DNA of 64,000 nt from NCBI GenBank assembly GCA_963556145.1, contig OY744467.1:3720001-3784000 (forward strand). The letters run 5' to 3'. Origin of the DNA: Hygrocybe punicea. Lineage: Eukaryota; Basidiomycota; Agaricomycetes; Agaricales; Hygrophoraceae. This document shows positions 12,363-24,599 of the stretch, piece by piece. Each line of letters starts with the position of its first letter. The stretch's first letter is position 1. The position numbers and the translations under genes were made by a program. The notes beneath the pieces are model-generated. The model saw only the letters and a list, made by a program, of their open reading frames with translations. It was not told the origin of the DNA and did no database searches.

Positions 12363-14002
12363 TGTTACAGATCGCTTCTGCAGCGGGCTCCGGCAACAAT
12401 CAACTTAACTAAGGATCGGATTCCAAAGGAGAGGAGAGCAGGTTTCATTGTTGCTTACAGCTAAGACAACACTGCTAAGAGGGGGGGTCAAGGTCTAGTG
12501 TCATTGCAAGCCATGGGGGTTGCCCAAAACAAGATGAGTCTGCCCCAAGAACCAGACTAAACGTAAGGAAAAGAAAGAAGAAAAAGTCCGAACCAACAAC
12601 AAGGACAGTAGATATAGTGAATGGACTTGAGGGGAGGTAAATGGGAATCCAACCATGAAGCTACAACATGTCCAACTACACCATGTTTTCACCATGAGGC
12701 GAACATGAGGCGTCCTCATGTCGATGTTCTCACGATCCAACTGGAGGCCCGGGTGTCACTGAGGAATAGAGGGGGTCTGGATGACTCGGATGATTTGTCA
12801 TCAGATCATGTGATGTGCAGAATTGCCTATTCGGGGTCTACACTTGCTGTAACAGGCAAGTGTGCAGTCTGGCAAGTGCATTGCATGGTCGGGTCGAAGA
12901 TGGGTATCGTCCAGTGTAGGATTGGTGATGAGAGTGTCTTGAGGTAGCGGGGACATAATGACAAGGTTGGTATAAAGGAAAACAAAGGAATGTATGGTGG
13001 GAAAACCAACTAGGATGGTGGGGTAGTCGAGGTCAGACATGTGAACAGCATAAGCTGTACCGGATGATGATGTCTGTGTCAATGACGTATCGAGGAGCAA
13101 TGTCTTGTCCTGTCTGTGGAACAATGCGGTCCACCTGATGTCGGTATTTGTCCAAGAAAGGGTATTGTTGTAAATGAGTGTGGGAGATATCAAGGATATA
13201 GATGGAAAAGGTTAAATGAATGTGGGTCCAGGTTTTGAGTCATGGCACGAGTGACAAGCTGTGGGAATAAGATGTCGGGTACTGCAATGAAGCGATGTCG
13301 TGTGAACAATATGCGATAGGGGTTGGTTCACTGTTTGGGAAGTCATATGGTCTGTGGTCGAAGTCCAAAAGAATGTGCTTCGGCGATGGTCGGATTAGAG
13401 AGAACAGTGAAATGTCTTGTGATCGGGGATTGTTCAGGGCATGCGTGCAGGTGAGGAATGTCATCGGATAATCAGGGAGGATAATGGTAGGCACGGAATA
13501 CGAAAGTGGAAACCATATATCCAGGTATGGCAATTGTCAATTATGTGGTGAGATATTGTCGAGGTGGAAGTCGGAAGTATTGATGGCAGAAGGGTTTCGG
13601 TACCGATGCCAAAGATAGATCATAACAGGATAAAAACCGATGAGGAAGGCGATGGCGATGCTGCCAATGATGATTACGGTAATTAGCTGTGTCGGGAGTA
13701 CAGCCATTGTAAATCGGTTTGTCGTGGGATGAAGTCAACAATATGTCAGGGCGAGGGAATAGACAATAGCAATGATGTCCGTCGGCAAGGAGACTATTCG
13801 GGTACAGCAAGGTAATGTGGGGATGTGTCCATGGTCGGTCTGGATTGTTCTAGAAGAAAAGAGAACAAGGACAAGAAGAAACAACGATGTCCGAAAGAAG
13901 ACAAAAGGTAAAAGGAAATGAAAAAGGAAGGTGTGATAAAGTGGAATCGTCATGGTGGGTAACAGAGTTGGAATCGGAGTTGCGGAGTTGAAAAATGTAA
14001 CA
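12363..14002. mobile_element. Solo LTR, 1,640 bp, with 5-bp target duplication AGTTC
   Basis: The ends are perfect TGTTACA and TGTAACA. AGTTC is repeated at 12358-12362 and 14003-14007. The uninterrupted plus-strand Helitron copy (around 53968, AGAACTACACTGCATAAC) gives the empty site. The size and TG...CA ends fit a Ty3/gypsy-type LTR. No internal region, primer site or second LTR remains, so it arose by LTR-LTR recombination or belongs to a deleted element. Confidence 0.88.
13537..13707 (-). CDS. 56-codon single-span membrane ORF inside the solo LTR
   Basis: It starts at ATG 13707 and stops at TGA 13539-13537. The protein begins MAVLPTQLITVIIIG, has one hydrophobic span of about 23 residues (ITVIIIGSIAIAFLIGFYPV), and then a basic-aromatic flank (YLWHRYRNPS). 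The topology signal is clean for so short a frame, but the LTR is C/T-rich on this strand, which by itself favours hydrophobic codons. I know of no homologue. It could be chance. Confidence 0.25.
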   Translation of the reverse strand: MAVLPTQLITVIIIGSIAIAFLIGFYPVMIYLWHRYRNPSAINTSDFHLDNISPHN

Positions 14003-14283
14003 AGTTCTAAGGTGATCTCTTAGCTGTTCAAATGCCACATTTTTGTGCAACACCTGTGAAAAACCATGAGACAATGTGCTCAAGTGATCATTCATGCTTC
14101 TGAATACTGTAGACCACTCCACATGATTGTCTGTCCACAGATGGAATATAATCACCAACAATGAGTCATATGCACAGCTGTAGTCATTTCTATCCCAGAT
14201 CAGTCCAGCTGGAGAGTTAATGACCTGTTGCTTGCTTGTGGATCCTTTGTTGACATGGTCTTTTGTGATCCGAGGTCTTTTAG

Positions 14284-17044
14284 CTACTGGTTCATTGTTT
14301 GTGTCAAGTGAATGTTTGTGGGTGGAAGCAATAGCAACTGAGCCTTTGCTGGAACAAATGAAGTTGCAACTACAGCTGCTTTCTGTTTTCCTTTGCCTTT
14401 TTCAACCAATTGCCATGGGCTGTCAGAGATTCTATGAGCCAATAGTAGTGGATCAGTTGGTGACCATTTAATAGCAGTATCAGTTTTGGCAGGAACATAG
14501 TGAATTCCCTTCCACTGCTGAAAATTTCGAAGCATAACTGAGCATGTACCAGCATCAATGTGGTCAGGTAAAGCGCCTTCATATCTAATCCTTGTAATCT
14601 CATCAAGCAATTCTAGTTCTCTAAATTCTTGTCTAAGATATCCAGAACAACCTCTAGTGATCACTTTAGTGTCAAAGCCTTGAATTATTACAGTTCCAGC
14701 AGCAGAAGCACTTCTAGACAATGAAGAATAATATGACATGTGGTTAAAGCAACTGTTTAAATGCACAACATTGAATGGACGTGTTTTCCCTTGAGCAGCA
14801 TGAGCAGTCATTGCAAAGTTAGGAAGCACCCAGACTTGTTGTCTCTCAATGGATTTCTTCAGGTCACTGGGAAATACACATTGAATTGTCTTGGTGTTTT
14901 TCACAATGGGCACTACATTGTCAGGCAGTCCTGGAATCTGCACCAGCTTTGGAGGTTTGTCCAGTTCAACAAATAAAGTGTCAAGTACTCTTTTGCCATG
15001 ACTTGCTTTCATTGACTGCCAGCCAACAACAAATCCTTCTTGTCCTTTGGTAATGCAGAGCTCAGTGGCATCATTGTTGCGAAGCATCACAGGCATACCA
15101 AGACACAAGGAGAGTTTTCCAGCAAAGTTATCAGTTGCAGCATGTCGTACTTTCCATATCTCTCTTTGTGTATCAAAGTCTATGTCACTGGATTGATGTA
15201 TAGCTTTTGATTGAAAGTTGTTTCTCACAGAATCCTTGTCTTTTCCCCATTTATCAATGGAATAGAAGTTGGTCAAGTTTTGGTTGGTGTCAGAAGCAAA
15301 TCTGTCACATCCAAGAAGATTGATTTGATCCTTTTGTGAGTGAATGCCACATATGATAGGAACATTTCTAAAATTCTTGGAGGCAACATTGGGCTGGTCT
15401 GGATGCTTGCCTGCAATTCTGGATCTCAAAAATTGAATGTCCTGTGCAGTACATTTGCCATAGCGCATGTTGACAAGGGCAGTTCTGAACAATACATCCT
15501 CAGTTGTTTGTGTCCTCTGTCTCATGTTTTCTCTGAGAATCACCATTGTGATCACTTGATGCCAGAGTGCTTTTCCAATTGCAGTTTCCTGAGAGTGTGT
15601 TGTCAAGGCTGATGTGATCTGAGTGCCAACTGTTCCACTATACAATGGTGCACCTCCAACTGGTGGTAACTGAGCAAAGTCTCCAGCAAATATCATGTTG
15701 ATTCCACCAAATGGGATGTCATGTATGTTCAAAGCTTTCGCTAGTCTAGCACTGATTTTGTAGAGATCATGACAAGACAACATGGAGACTTCATCAATGA
15801 AAATATAGTCAACTCCTTCTAGTCTACCTTTTAGTTGAGCAATGCCCATTGCTTCATTTCTATTTGACATGTTTGGATTGATGCCCAGGAAGTAGTGATA
15901 AGTTGAACCATTTTGCAGGGCTGGAGATGTACCAGTAGGACCAAGAATGACAAATCTGTGAGACTCTTGTGCAGTATCAAAGAAATCAACAACTGCTTTA
16001 ATGACTTGTGATTTTCCAGTACCAGCCATTCCAGCAATATTCATTTTCAACTGGTCACTGCTAGAAGATGAAGCATGATTTGCAATGATTCTAAAGGCCC
16101 TTTTTTGCTCAGTGTTCAAGCTGAATTTTCTAACTGTAACATCAATTAGCTGTTGTCTCTGTGCATTTGCAGCCCTGAAAGTTTGCATCAAGTGTGATTG
16201 GTCCACAATCATCACATCATTTTCATTGGAATCAGTATATGTTTTGTGTGACATAGACTTTGAGTTTGCAGGAATGTGTTGATTGCGCTCATCTAGTATT
16301 TCTTGTCTCTGGTCTTGAACAAGTTGTTTCCATTGACTACCAGGTTGATTCATTTCAACTTCAAGTGGAGCAGAAATTACTGTAATTGAACCATCTGGAC
16401 ATGGATCAAGCCAACCAATGTTTCTGACAATGTTTTCAGTGGCATCCATTTGAGCTTTGATCAGTCTACCATGTTGACCAAGCTCAGAATATTTGTTAGT
16501 GCCATAATCTGCAGAATTTTTGTCCTGTTCATAATTTTCATCTCCAAAGTCACCACCATTTTGAATGTTGTCATCATCCAAGTGTGAAATCATGTCTGAA
16601 GTCATAAATTGAGGACAAGTACCATCTAACACTGCTCCTTGTCTAAGTTGAGCAGAGTAGTCATCTCTAGCATCAAGACATTCATATCGCAGATTAAAGT
16701 TGTCCATAATTTCTAATTGCCAGTCACTGAATTCATGATCAGTGAATGCTTCATCCCATGATTCCAGGTCACTTTTGAGGTCATTGCCAGATCTCCATGG
16801 TTTGAACAGAGTGAGCATTGTGGTGCAATAGTATTCTCTGTCTCCTCTATCACGTCTGGGCAATGAACCACCAACAAAGTTTGGAACAACATGCTTCTTC
16901 TTTTCACTGAATTCTATGCAGTGTGATTCATATAATGGGTGATCTTCTAGGAAAAGCTTGCTATCTTCTTGGACAGACTCAGTGCTATCAGACTCATTGT
17001 CCTCTGAATCACATTCTATGACAGTCTCATTATATTTGATGTTC
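14284..17044 (-). CDS. Helitron PIF1-type helicase domain, copy 1
   Basis: A long open frame (859 codons from 16863) encodes the SF1B helicase of the Helitron polyprotein; the same frame continues upstream to the foldback insertion at 17044. Counting from 16863, Walker A is GMAGTGKS (278-285), Walker B is IFIDEVSML (354-362), the GDFAQLPP motif is at 394-401, and motif V-like TAHAAQGKT and motif VI-like SSLSRSAS lie towards the C terminus. An acidic Asn/Asp-rich linker precedes it (DDDNIQNGGDFGDEN). The helicase unwinds DNA for rolling-circle-like transposition. All core motifs are intact here, unlike the plus copy. It ends early at 14284, after a one-base loss relative to the plus strand throws the C-terminal peptidase-like domain out of frame. 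Confidence 0.85.
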
Positions 17045-17084
17045 AGATCATGAGTTTTTTCAGCGTATCTTTCCCATGATACAT

Positions 17085-18480
17085 GGGTCAGCCGAGATGG
17101 ACAATTCCCACTCCAAGTGGGCTGGCTTATCTCGGCCGACCAATATCTTTCTCCAGGGCAGATGGCTTGGCCGAGGGTTCCATGTTTGGAGAAGCATGGG
17201 TTGGCCGAAGCAGAAGGATATATTGGCTGGCCATGGGAGATGGATTGGCCGACCGGTCTGGGTATCTTGGCTGGTCATGGAACATGGATTGGCCGACCAG
17301 GCTAGGTATCTTGGCTGGCCATGGAACATGGATTGGCCAACTTGTCTGGGTGTTTCGGCTGGCCATGGAATGTGGATTGGCCGACCAGTCTGGGTATTTC
17401 GGTTGGCCATGGAACATAGATTGGCCGATGGGTCTGGGTATTTCGGCTGGCCATGGGAGGTGGATTGGCCGACCGGGCTGGGTATCTTTGCTGGCCATGG
17501 AACATGGATTGGCCGACCTGTCTGGGTATTTTGGCTGGCCATGGAACTTCGATTGGCCGACCAGGCTGGGTATCTTGGCTGGCCATGGAACATGGATTGG
17601 CCGACCTGTCTGGGTATTTCGGCTGGCCATGGAACTTCAATTGGCCGACCGGGCTGGGTATCTTCGCTGGCCATGGAACATGGATTGGCCGACCTGTCTG
17701 GGTATTTCGGCTGGCCATGGAACTTCAATTGGCCGACCGGGCTGGGTATCTTGGCTGGCCATGGAACATGGATTGGCCGACTGCCCTGGGTATTTTCATG
17801 GATTGGCCGACTGGGCTAGGTCTTTCGGCTGGCCATGGAACATGGATTGGCTGACCGGGCTAGGTATTTCCACTGGCCATGGGAAGTGGATTGGCTGACC
17901 GGTCTGGGTATTTTGGTTGGCCATGGAACATTGGTTGGCCGATGGATCTGGGTATTTCGGCTGGCCATGGAACATGGATTGGCCAACCAGTCTCGGTATT
18001 TCACTTGGCCATGGAACATGGGTTGGCCGAATGGTCTGGGTATTTTGGCTGGCCATGGGAGATGGATTGGCCAACAGGTCTGGGTATTTAGGCTATGGAT
18101 TGGCCGATTGTCTGGGTATTTCGGCTGGCCATGGAACATGGATTGGCTGACCTCTGTGTGTTTATTGGCTGGCCATGAGACATGGATTGGCTGACTGTAC
18201 TGGGTGTAGCCATGTAACATGGGTTGGCCAATGCTTTGGTTATATGACATGGCCATAGCACCTGGGTTGGCCAAAGCTCCAGCTCCATTGGGATGGCCAC
18301 AGCTCTAATTACATCAGCTGTCAACATGATATGCATTGCCAACACTCAGAATACATTGACTGGTCATGGCACATTGGTTGGCTGTTCCTAATGGGTCTTT
18401 GGCTAGTTGTGGGTCATGGATTGACCAGTGCCAGAGATATAATGGCCAGCCATGATACCGCTGACCTTGTGACATAGGGT
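17085..18480. repeat. 44-bp minisatellite array, left arm of foldback element
   Basis: About 25-30 copies of a 44-bp unit with core CTGGCCATGGAACATGGATT and GGCCGACC. Because 44 is not a multiple of three, all three frames on both strands stay open over long stretches and encode shifting GWPWNMDWP-type repeats. These are not genes. Copies decay outwards beyond about 18150. Confidence 0.9.
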
Positions 18481-19579
18481 TAGGGTTTACACCGATAAAA
18501 TGCAATAAATTCCTTCTAAGACATTGACAGCTTAACATTACAACAAGTACTGCTACTGTGTCACAAATGCATCTGAAAGGATAATAAGCAAGACACCAAC
18601 GCCATTCAGTCTTGATCTCAAAGGAGGAGCTCTTCTCCTTCTTGATCAAGACTAACTGACAAAGAAAATACTAACAAAAATTTTGCAAACAAATAACCAA
18701 AAATGGATACTGAAATCAACTAAACTAACAATATTACCTGGTCTCAATGTCACTAAAGGAAGGCTTAAAAGTAATAATGAGACTTACCTGGTCAACTTTC
18801 AATGATGCCACCAGGCCCACTACAAGTAGGTTGCCCAGCAAGGAAATCAGGGGGATTCACCCGCCCTTTCATTCCTGAAGACCTGTACAGTGACAAGCAC
18901 TCATTTCTGAGGACCAGACACCAACAGTTGGCACGCAGAGATGCCACAATGTTCATTCAAGTTGAACAGATAACTTCAACAAAAGATACTGTCAGTAATG
19001 GGGTAATACAAATTAATCACTCATCTGGATGCAAACATACCAAAGAAGATACCTGACGGTGAAAAAGAAGAACATACCACAATAATCAAGTAGTCCTGTG
19101 AAGTGAACAGATGTGAGCAGCAAAGCCTGAGGAAATCACCTACCAGTTAAGACTATGACACTCCAGAATCTCTGGTTGTTGCCCGGTACAATAACCAAGG
19201 ATCCTGCAGTGTCATCAAAAGTGGTAGTGGTGGTTGTGAGGTAAGGAGAAAATCTCAACCGTGTTTGATGGGCTTGTACTTATTTGTTCATGTGACTTAA
19301 CGTGTTTGTTGATCACATGTCACAAAGTGTGATGTCACGTTGGGCTGTCCAAACGTTACGTCACATTTGTCACATGTCGCGTCTCAATAATCATGTGACA
19401 CGCGAGTCATATTCCTGACCTCATCTCACTATATATAATAGGTACAAAATAAAAAAAATAATGATACGACGAGGGCAGGGAATCACCTTGCCCTCGTCTC
19501 ACTATGTATAATAGGTACAAAAGAAAAATAATAATAACGATATGACGAGGGCAGGGTGATTCCCTGCCCTCGTCTCGTC
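18481..19579. other. Non-coding part of left foldback arm
   Basis: The inverted counterpart is at about 24600-25980. It contains a strong local hairpin (GTCTTGATC ... GATCAAGAC, near 18610-18650) and, near 19470-19580, two short hairpins built on GAGGGCAGGG/CCCTGCCCTC. The frame at 18802-19056 has no recognisable features. Confidence 0.6.
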
Positions 19580-20790
19580 GCTGATCCACCCCGACGGTTG
19601 GGTTCATGACCACCATTGCCGTCGCTGCTGCTGCCGTTCCCGCTGCTGCTGCTGCTGCCGTTGCCGTTGCTGCTGCTGCTGATGTTGCTGTTGCCGTTGC
19701 AGCTGCTGCTGCCGCTCCAGCCGTTCCCACTGCTGCTGCCGTTGCCATCGCTGCTGCTGCTGCTGGTGCTGTTCGGGCTGCTGCTGCCGTTGCCGTTATC
19801 GTTGCCGTTGCCGTTGCGGCTGCAGGCTTCGTCTTGGCGCAGTAACAACTGCAAGGCAGTAGTAGTACATAAAATAAGCAAAAAAACACTGATGACTTAC
19901 CATACATGTCATCCTTTTCTTCGTTGCCGTCGTCCGCGTCTGCTGCTGCCCGTCGCTGCTGCTGCTGCCCTTGTCGTTGCTGCCCTTGCCGTTGCTGTTG
20001 CTGCTACTGCCGTTGCTGCTACTGCTGCTGCTGTTGCCGTCCCTGCTGCCGTTGCGGCTGCTGCTGCCGTTCCCGCTGCTGCTGTGGCTGCCGTGGCTGG
20101 TGCGGCTGCTGTTGCTGTTCCTGGTCCTGGTCCCACTGCTGCTGCCATTCCCGGTCCGGGTCCTGCTGCTGCTGTCATTCCCGGACCCGGTTACGTTGCT
20201 GCTGCCGTTCACGGTCATGGTCCCGCTGCCGCTGCTGTTCGTGGTCCTGGTCCTGGTCCTGCTGCTGCTGCCATTCCCGGACCCAGTTACGCTGCTGCTC
20301 CTGTTCACGGTCCCGGTCCCGCTGCTGCTTCTGCTGCCGTTGCCGTTGCTGCCATTGCTGCTGCCACTGCCGTGGGTGCTGTTGCCGCTGTGCTGCCAGT
20401 CCTGTTGCTGCTGCCGGTGCAGTAACAACTGAAAAGCATAATTTGACTAGTACATAAAATAAGAAAAAAATACAGACGACTTACCGTTGTCATCCATTTC
20501 TTCGTCGTTGTTGTCCGCGTCTGGGTCTTCGTCGTCGTCGACCACATCCGCATCTGGGTCGTCCCCGTCTGTGTCTCCACCGACCCGGGCTCCATCGTCC
20601 ACGCCGTCCCCATACCAATGTGGTTCCCATCTCTCATCGTCGTCCTCGTTCTCGTCGTTCCGGTCCCCATGTCCGTCATTGCCATCCCTGTTCTTGTCGT
20701 TCCGGTCTCCGCTGTCATTGCCATCCCCGTTGCCGTGTTTCCGGTCCCCGTTGTCGACGTTCCGGACCCTGTTCTCGTCGCTCTGGTCTC
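19580..20790 (-). pseudogene. Two tandem exon-intron units encoding Asp/Asn-rich and Gln/Ala-rich low complexity (left arm)
   Basis: On the minus strand an acidic exon (GDRNDENEDDDERW; DDDEDPDADNDDEEMDDN) ends at a donor GTAAGTCG at 20484. A 56-nt intron ends TTTTCAG at 20429, followed by TTGTTACTGC. About 530 bp further on, a second acidic end (GNEEKDDMYG) meets a 52-nt intron (19900-19849, GTAAGTCATC to CTTGCAG), again followed by TTGTTACTGC. Between and after the introns lie CAG/GCA-type trinucleotide runs. The same junction occurs once in the right arm (23894-23945). The unit looks like a duplicated two-exon gene whose coding part has been swamped by trinucleotide expansion. No function can be assigned. 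Confidence 0.45.
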
Positions 20791-20801
20791 CGTTGTTATG
20801 T

Positions 20802-22165
20802 GAATGTTTGTTTCACCAAGAATTACCGGAGTTGACTTTGTTCAGGTATCTTCTTGTTGTTTGTGGGTTTTTAATATCTAAATAACCTATCAGGAAGGGG
20901 TTTGTGGGTATATGTACTATATGAATCAATAGAATGTAATAGTGAGGTCTCTTCAATTAAGAATTGAGACTTTGAGTAGGTATGAATAGCAATTGGGTGT
21001 GTGATGTACTGAAAATACTAATATTCACTACTGGAATATAAAAATATGAACTAATGAATACTGATAACAATATTCACCAGTTGAATATGGACAGTTTTGG
21101 CTACAGGGCCTATTCAATCAAGAGTATCTCTGGGTATTATAATATCTGACTTAAATCCGAAGCTTCAAACGCATATTGGCTACAAGTTCAGGGATATCTT
21201 TAATACCTTTTGAATACTCTTTTTTGTTTAGGATGAAACCTTAACCTTAGAAGTGTATCTAGCTGACTAATGCTGACTAATGAATTGATTGGACTCAGTG
21301 AACTGGGTGAATTCTCCTTGATGACAAGGGGAACTCAGAGAATGATAGAATGAGAGTGAACTAGACTGGATTGCAAGCACTAGCTACTACAATGAGTAAC
21401 TACTAGTACTAAGAGAATGGGGATCACACTGTGTGAACCCAACTAAGAGTGACTACTGAGTGGTGAGGGGGGAAATCCTACTGACTACTGGAATTTGGGG
21501 GCCCTATTTATACTGTTGGAGAACAATGGGGGACTGAGAACAATGGGAAAGTGAGAACAATAGGACTGAGTCATGAGAACAATGGATGGCATCAAAGAGG
21601 CTGTGAACAATGGGCTCTATCTCCATTTGGACTGTTTAGAACAAAGGACTGCTCAGAACAATAGACCATTGTCTTTATGTAAGCAGAATATCACAATCAC
21701 TCTCTGATGCATCCTATCTTATCATTATCTTACCATCCTCTTGTTCACATCTTATCTAATCATTTCCCATCATCTAGCTAAGCCGCTTTTGATCAATACA
21801 AGTAAACAAGATTTGTAATCAATCCATTACTGCTAATATAGGTAAGAATGCTAGTTGGGCTTGTCTCCTTGCACGCGCAATACAGAGAAATATATAATAA
21901 ATACTAATGAGTGGGGGATGTGTCTCTGTGCACCATACATAAACGGCTAGGTCTGGGCATTGCTAGTGAAGCCATAATAAATGATATAAAGGTAAGCATA
22001 TATGCTATTTGTGTCTGTTCACTAGCATGCGTAATGTGGAAAGGCATAGAATGGGTACTAATGAGTGTAGGTGTGCATCCATAGTGTTGCACTTAAATAT
22101 CTAAGTCCGTGGTCCGATGGTAAACCCATGACATTACACCCAAAAACACTTGGGGTCATGACACC
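20802..22165 (-). mobile_element. LTR (gypsy-type) plus short internal remnant inside the left foldback arm
   Basis: Read on the minus strand the LTR starts TGTAATGTCATGGG at 22138 and ends ...ACATTCACA at 20802 (TG...CA, about 1,337 bp). Immediately upstream (22139-22165) is a G/T-rich stretch ending TTTTTGGG that looks like the polypurine side of an internal region, so this is probably a truncated 3' LTR. No matching target duplication was found at the two ends. The surrounding arm sequence resumes at about 22166 and matches the opposite arm. Confidence 0.6.
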
Positions 22166-23470
22166 GTTCTTGTCATTCCGGTCCCCTGCGTAGTTTGCCG
22201 CCCCCGTCGTCGTTCTGGGCCTCGTTCGACCCCGCCACGTAGCCTTTCCCGGACCCATCGTGTTCACGGTCATCGTCCGTGTCCTTCTGTTATGAGCGTC
22301 GCGTCATTGGCTTCCGTCCTGGCATTGCTGTTGGTGTGACAGTTGTCATGGTCGTCTGACGCGACGTTGGCGGAAAAGACCTAAAAACTATGTGGAATGA
22401 GTTAGTAGAGTAAACAAAAGAAACATAAAATGAAAACTTAAGCTACATGCTCATCAAAGTCGAGATGAAGAGTGACGTGGCTTGAACTCACGCGAGAATT
22501 TCAACCGGCGTTTGCCGATTTCCTAAACGGGGCTGAATTGCCATATTGGTACAGGTGGCTGGATTTTCTTATTGCTATTACATGCTGTATAACACCTCAA
22601 TGGCCAGGGCAAGACCCTGAAGGGATGTAGGTATCCCATATCCACAAGTATGGTAAATTTTGTATTTTATATGAGCCTACAGAGAGAGCTATTCACAATG
22701 TATTTGAGCCCTCTGCCAAAATTGGACCCTTAAACATCAAACTTTGTGAGTATACATCTAGAAAATCTAAAATTAATTCTAGCAGTACTAGGTGAAGTGT
22801 GCTTCATTGTTACAATAAGTGCCTGGCAGTTAGTAGTCCAGGAAATGTGCTGTAGCCAACAAATGGTAAAGCTGTGAGTTGCATGACTTGAATCCAAATA
22901 ACGGGACTTTGATTGAACAGCCAATAATTTATTAATGTGAAGTTCCACACACATTTGTCCTACAACACATTTCCTGGACTACTAACTGCCAGGCACTTAT
23001 TGTAACAATGAAGCACACTTCACCTAGTACTGCTAGAATTAATTTTAGATTTTCTAGATGTATACTCACAAAGTTTGGTGTTTAAGGGTCCAATTTTGGC
23101 AGAGGGCTCAAATACATTGTGAATAGCTCTCTCTGTAGGCTCAAATAAAATACAAAATTTACCATACTTGTGGATATGGGATACCTACATCCCTTCAGGG
23201 TCTTGCCCTGGCCATTGAGGTGTTATACAGCATGTAATAGCAATAAGAAAATCCAGCCACCTGTACCAATATGGCAATTCGGCCCCGTTTAGGAAATCGG
23301 CAAACGCCGGTTGAAATTCTCACGCGAGTTCAAGCCATGTCACTCTTTCTTTGCAACCACGATCACAGACACAAGGGTGCGGAAGAGCACCAGGCTAAGT
23401 TTCATTTTAAGTTTGTTTGATTTATTTTTATTAACTAATTCCACGTACTTTTTAGGTCTTTTCCGGCAAC
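22166..23470. repeat. Centre of the foldback element: inner arms and 104-bp spacer
   Basis: 22300-22855 and 22960-23510 are inverted copies. Identity is very high near the middle: the 120 bp on each side of the spacer differ at about two positions. The spacer (22856-22959) is AT-rich and unique. The segment has no coding capacity that survives on either strand. Confidence 0.85.
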
Positions 23471-23637
23471 GTCACATCAGACGACCACCAACATTACCAC
23501 ATCAACATCGACAGCCAACGACACGAGGCCCATAAGAGGGCAACAACCATGGTTCCCGGAACGGCGACAACGAGGACCGGAACGACAACAACGAGGACAG
23601 GAACGAAGAGAGGGGGGACGGCAACGATGAGAACGGA

Positions 23638-24385
23638 ATGGGGACCGGAATGACAGACCGGAGCGACGAGAACAGGGACGGCAATGATGGACACGGGGAC
23701 TGGAACGATGAGAACGAGGACGACAATGGGAGACGGGATCCACAACGGTATGGGGATGGCGCGGACGATGGAGACCGGGTTGGCGGAGACAAAGATGGGG
23801 TTGACGCAGATGCAGACGCGGTCGACGATGACGAAGACCCAGACGACGAAGACCCAGATGTGGACGACGGTGAGGAAGAAAAGGATGACAATGGTAAGTC
23901 ATCAGTGATTTTTTGCTTATTTTATGTACTACTAATGCCTTGCAGTTGTTACTGCGCCGAGGCAAAGCCTGCAATGGCAACGGCAATGGCAAGAGCAGCA
24001 GCAGCAGGAGACCAGAATGACAACCACGGGGACGGCAACGATGACAGCAAGCACAGGAACGACGACAGTGTGGACAGCAACAACGACAGCGTGGACAGCA
24101 ACAACAACAATGAGGACAGCAACAACAACAATGAGGACAGCAACAAAGACGGCGAGGCAGCGGCAGGACCAGGACCGGGACCAGGAGTGGGAATGGCAGC
24201 AGCAGCAGGACCGGGACCGGGAACGGCAACAGCAGCAGCACCGGCCATGGCAGCAGCACCAGCAGCGTGAACAGCAGCAGCAGCCACAATGGCAATGGCA
24301 ACGGCGGCAATGGCAATGGCAACGGCAGCAGCACGAACTGCAGCGCCAGCAACAGCAGACACGACAACGACAACGGCAACGGTAG
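23638..24385 (+). CDS. Two-exon low-complexity protein of the right foldback arm (acidic + Thr-rich + Gln-rich)
   Basis: Exon 1 (23638-23893) encodes an acidic Asp/Gly/Asn protein (NRDGNDGHGDWNDENEDDN; DDDEDPDDEDPDVDDGEEE). The intron is 23894-23945 (52 nt, GTAAGTC to CTTGCAG, phase 1). Joined to exon 2 it reads VVTAPRQSLQWQRQWQEQ, then a Thr/Ala-rich stretch, then a long Gln/Arg/Trp-rich tail, ending at 24385. The left arm carries degenerate inverted versions with the same intron. Domain-free composition makes function unguessable. The conserved junction is the best evidence that it was once expressed. The composition is imposed by GAC/CAG-type repeats. Confidence 0.4.
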
Positions 24386-24599
24386 CAGCAGCAGCAGCAG
24401 CAGCGACGACGATGGCAGCAACAGCAGCGACGGCAACAGCAGCAGCAATGATGGCAGCAGCAGCAGCAGTGGCAACGGCAATGGCAGCACCAGCAGCACC
24501 AGCAGCGTGGACCGCAGCAGCAGCAGCAGACACGACAATGGCAATGGCAGCAGCAGCGGTGGTAATGAACCCGACCGTCGGGGTGGCTCAGCAATGAGA

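Larger units (their letters stand above)
11761..14283 (-). pseudogene. Helitron C-terminal cysteine-peptidase-like domain, copy 1 (split by solo LTR)
   Basis: Upstream of the LTR the minus strand reads LIWDRNDYSCAYDSLL, with a nucleophile-type Cys at 14174-14176. Downstream it reads a CxxC motif (RRCPDCNSRM), ELRGIVYHGQYHFTSR (candidate His) and VWYHDG (candidate Asp), ending AIYARSL. The order Cys box, zinc-like CxxC, His box, Asp resembles ubiquitin-specific/papain-like peptidases. The domain followed the helicase in one polyprotein. A one-base loss near 14310 and a shift near 12250 break the frame. This copy keeps about 27 codons (NPTDFPRGTVGISVANLTIE region) that are deleted from the plus copy. 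That peptidase activity existed is inferred from motifs only. Confidence 0.6.

Noticed and set aside
17085..18480. 44-bp repeats considered as a CRISPR array or as a repeat-protein gene
   Set aside because: Units are contiguous with no unique spacers, and every frame on both strands is open because 44 is not divisible by three. This is a minisatellite.
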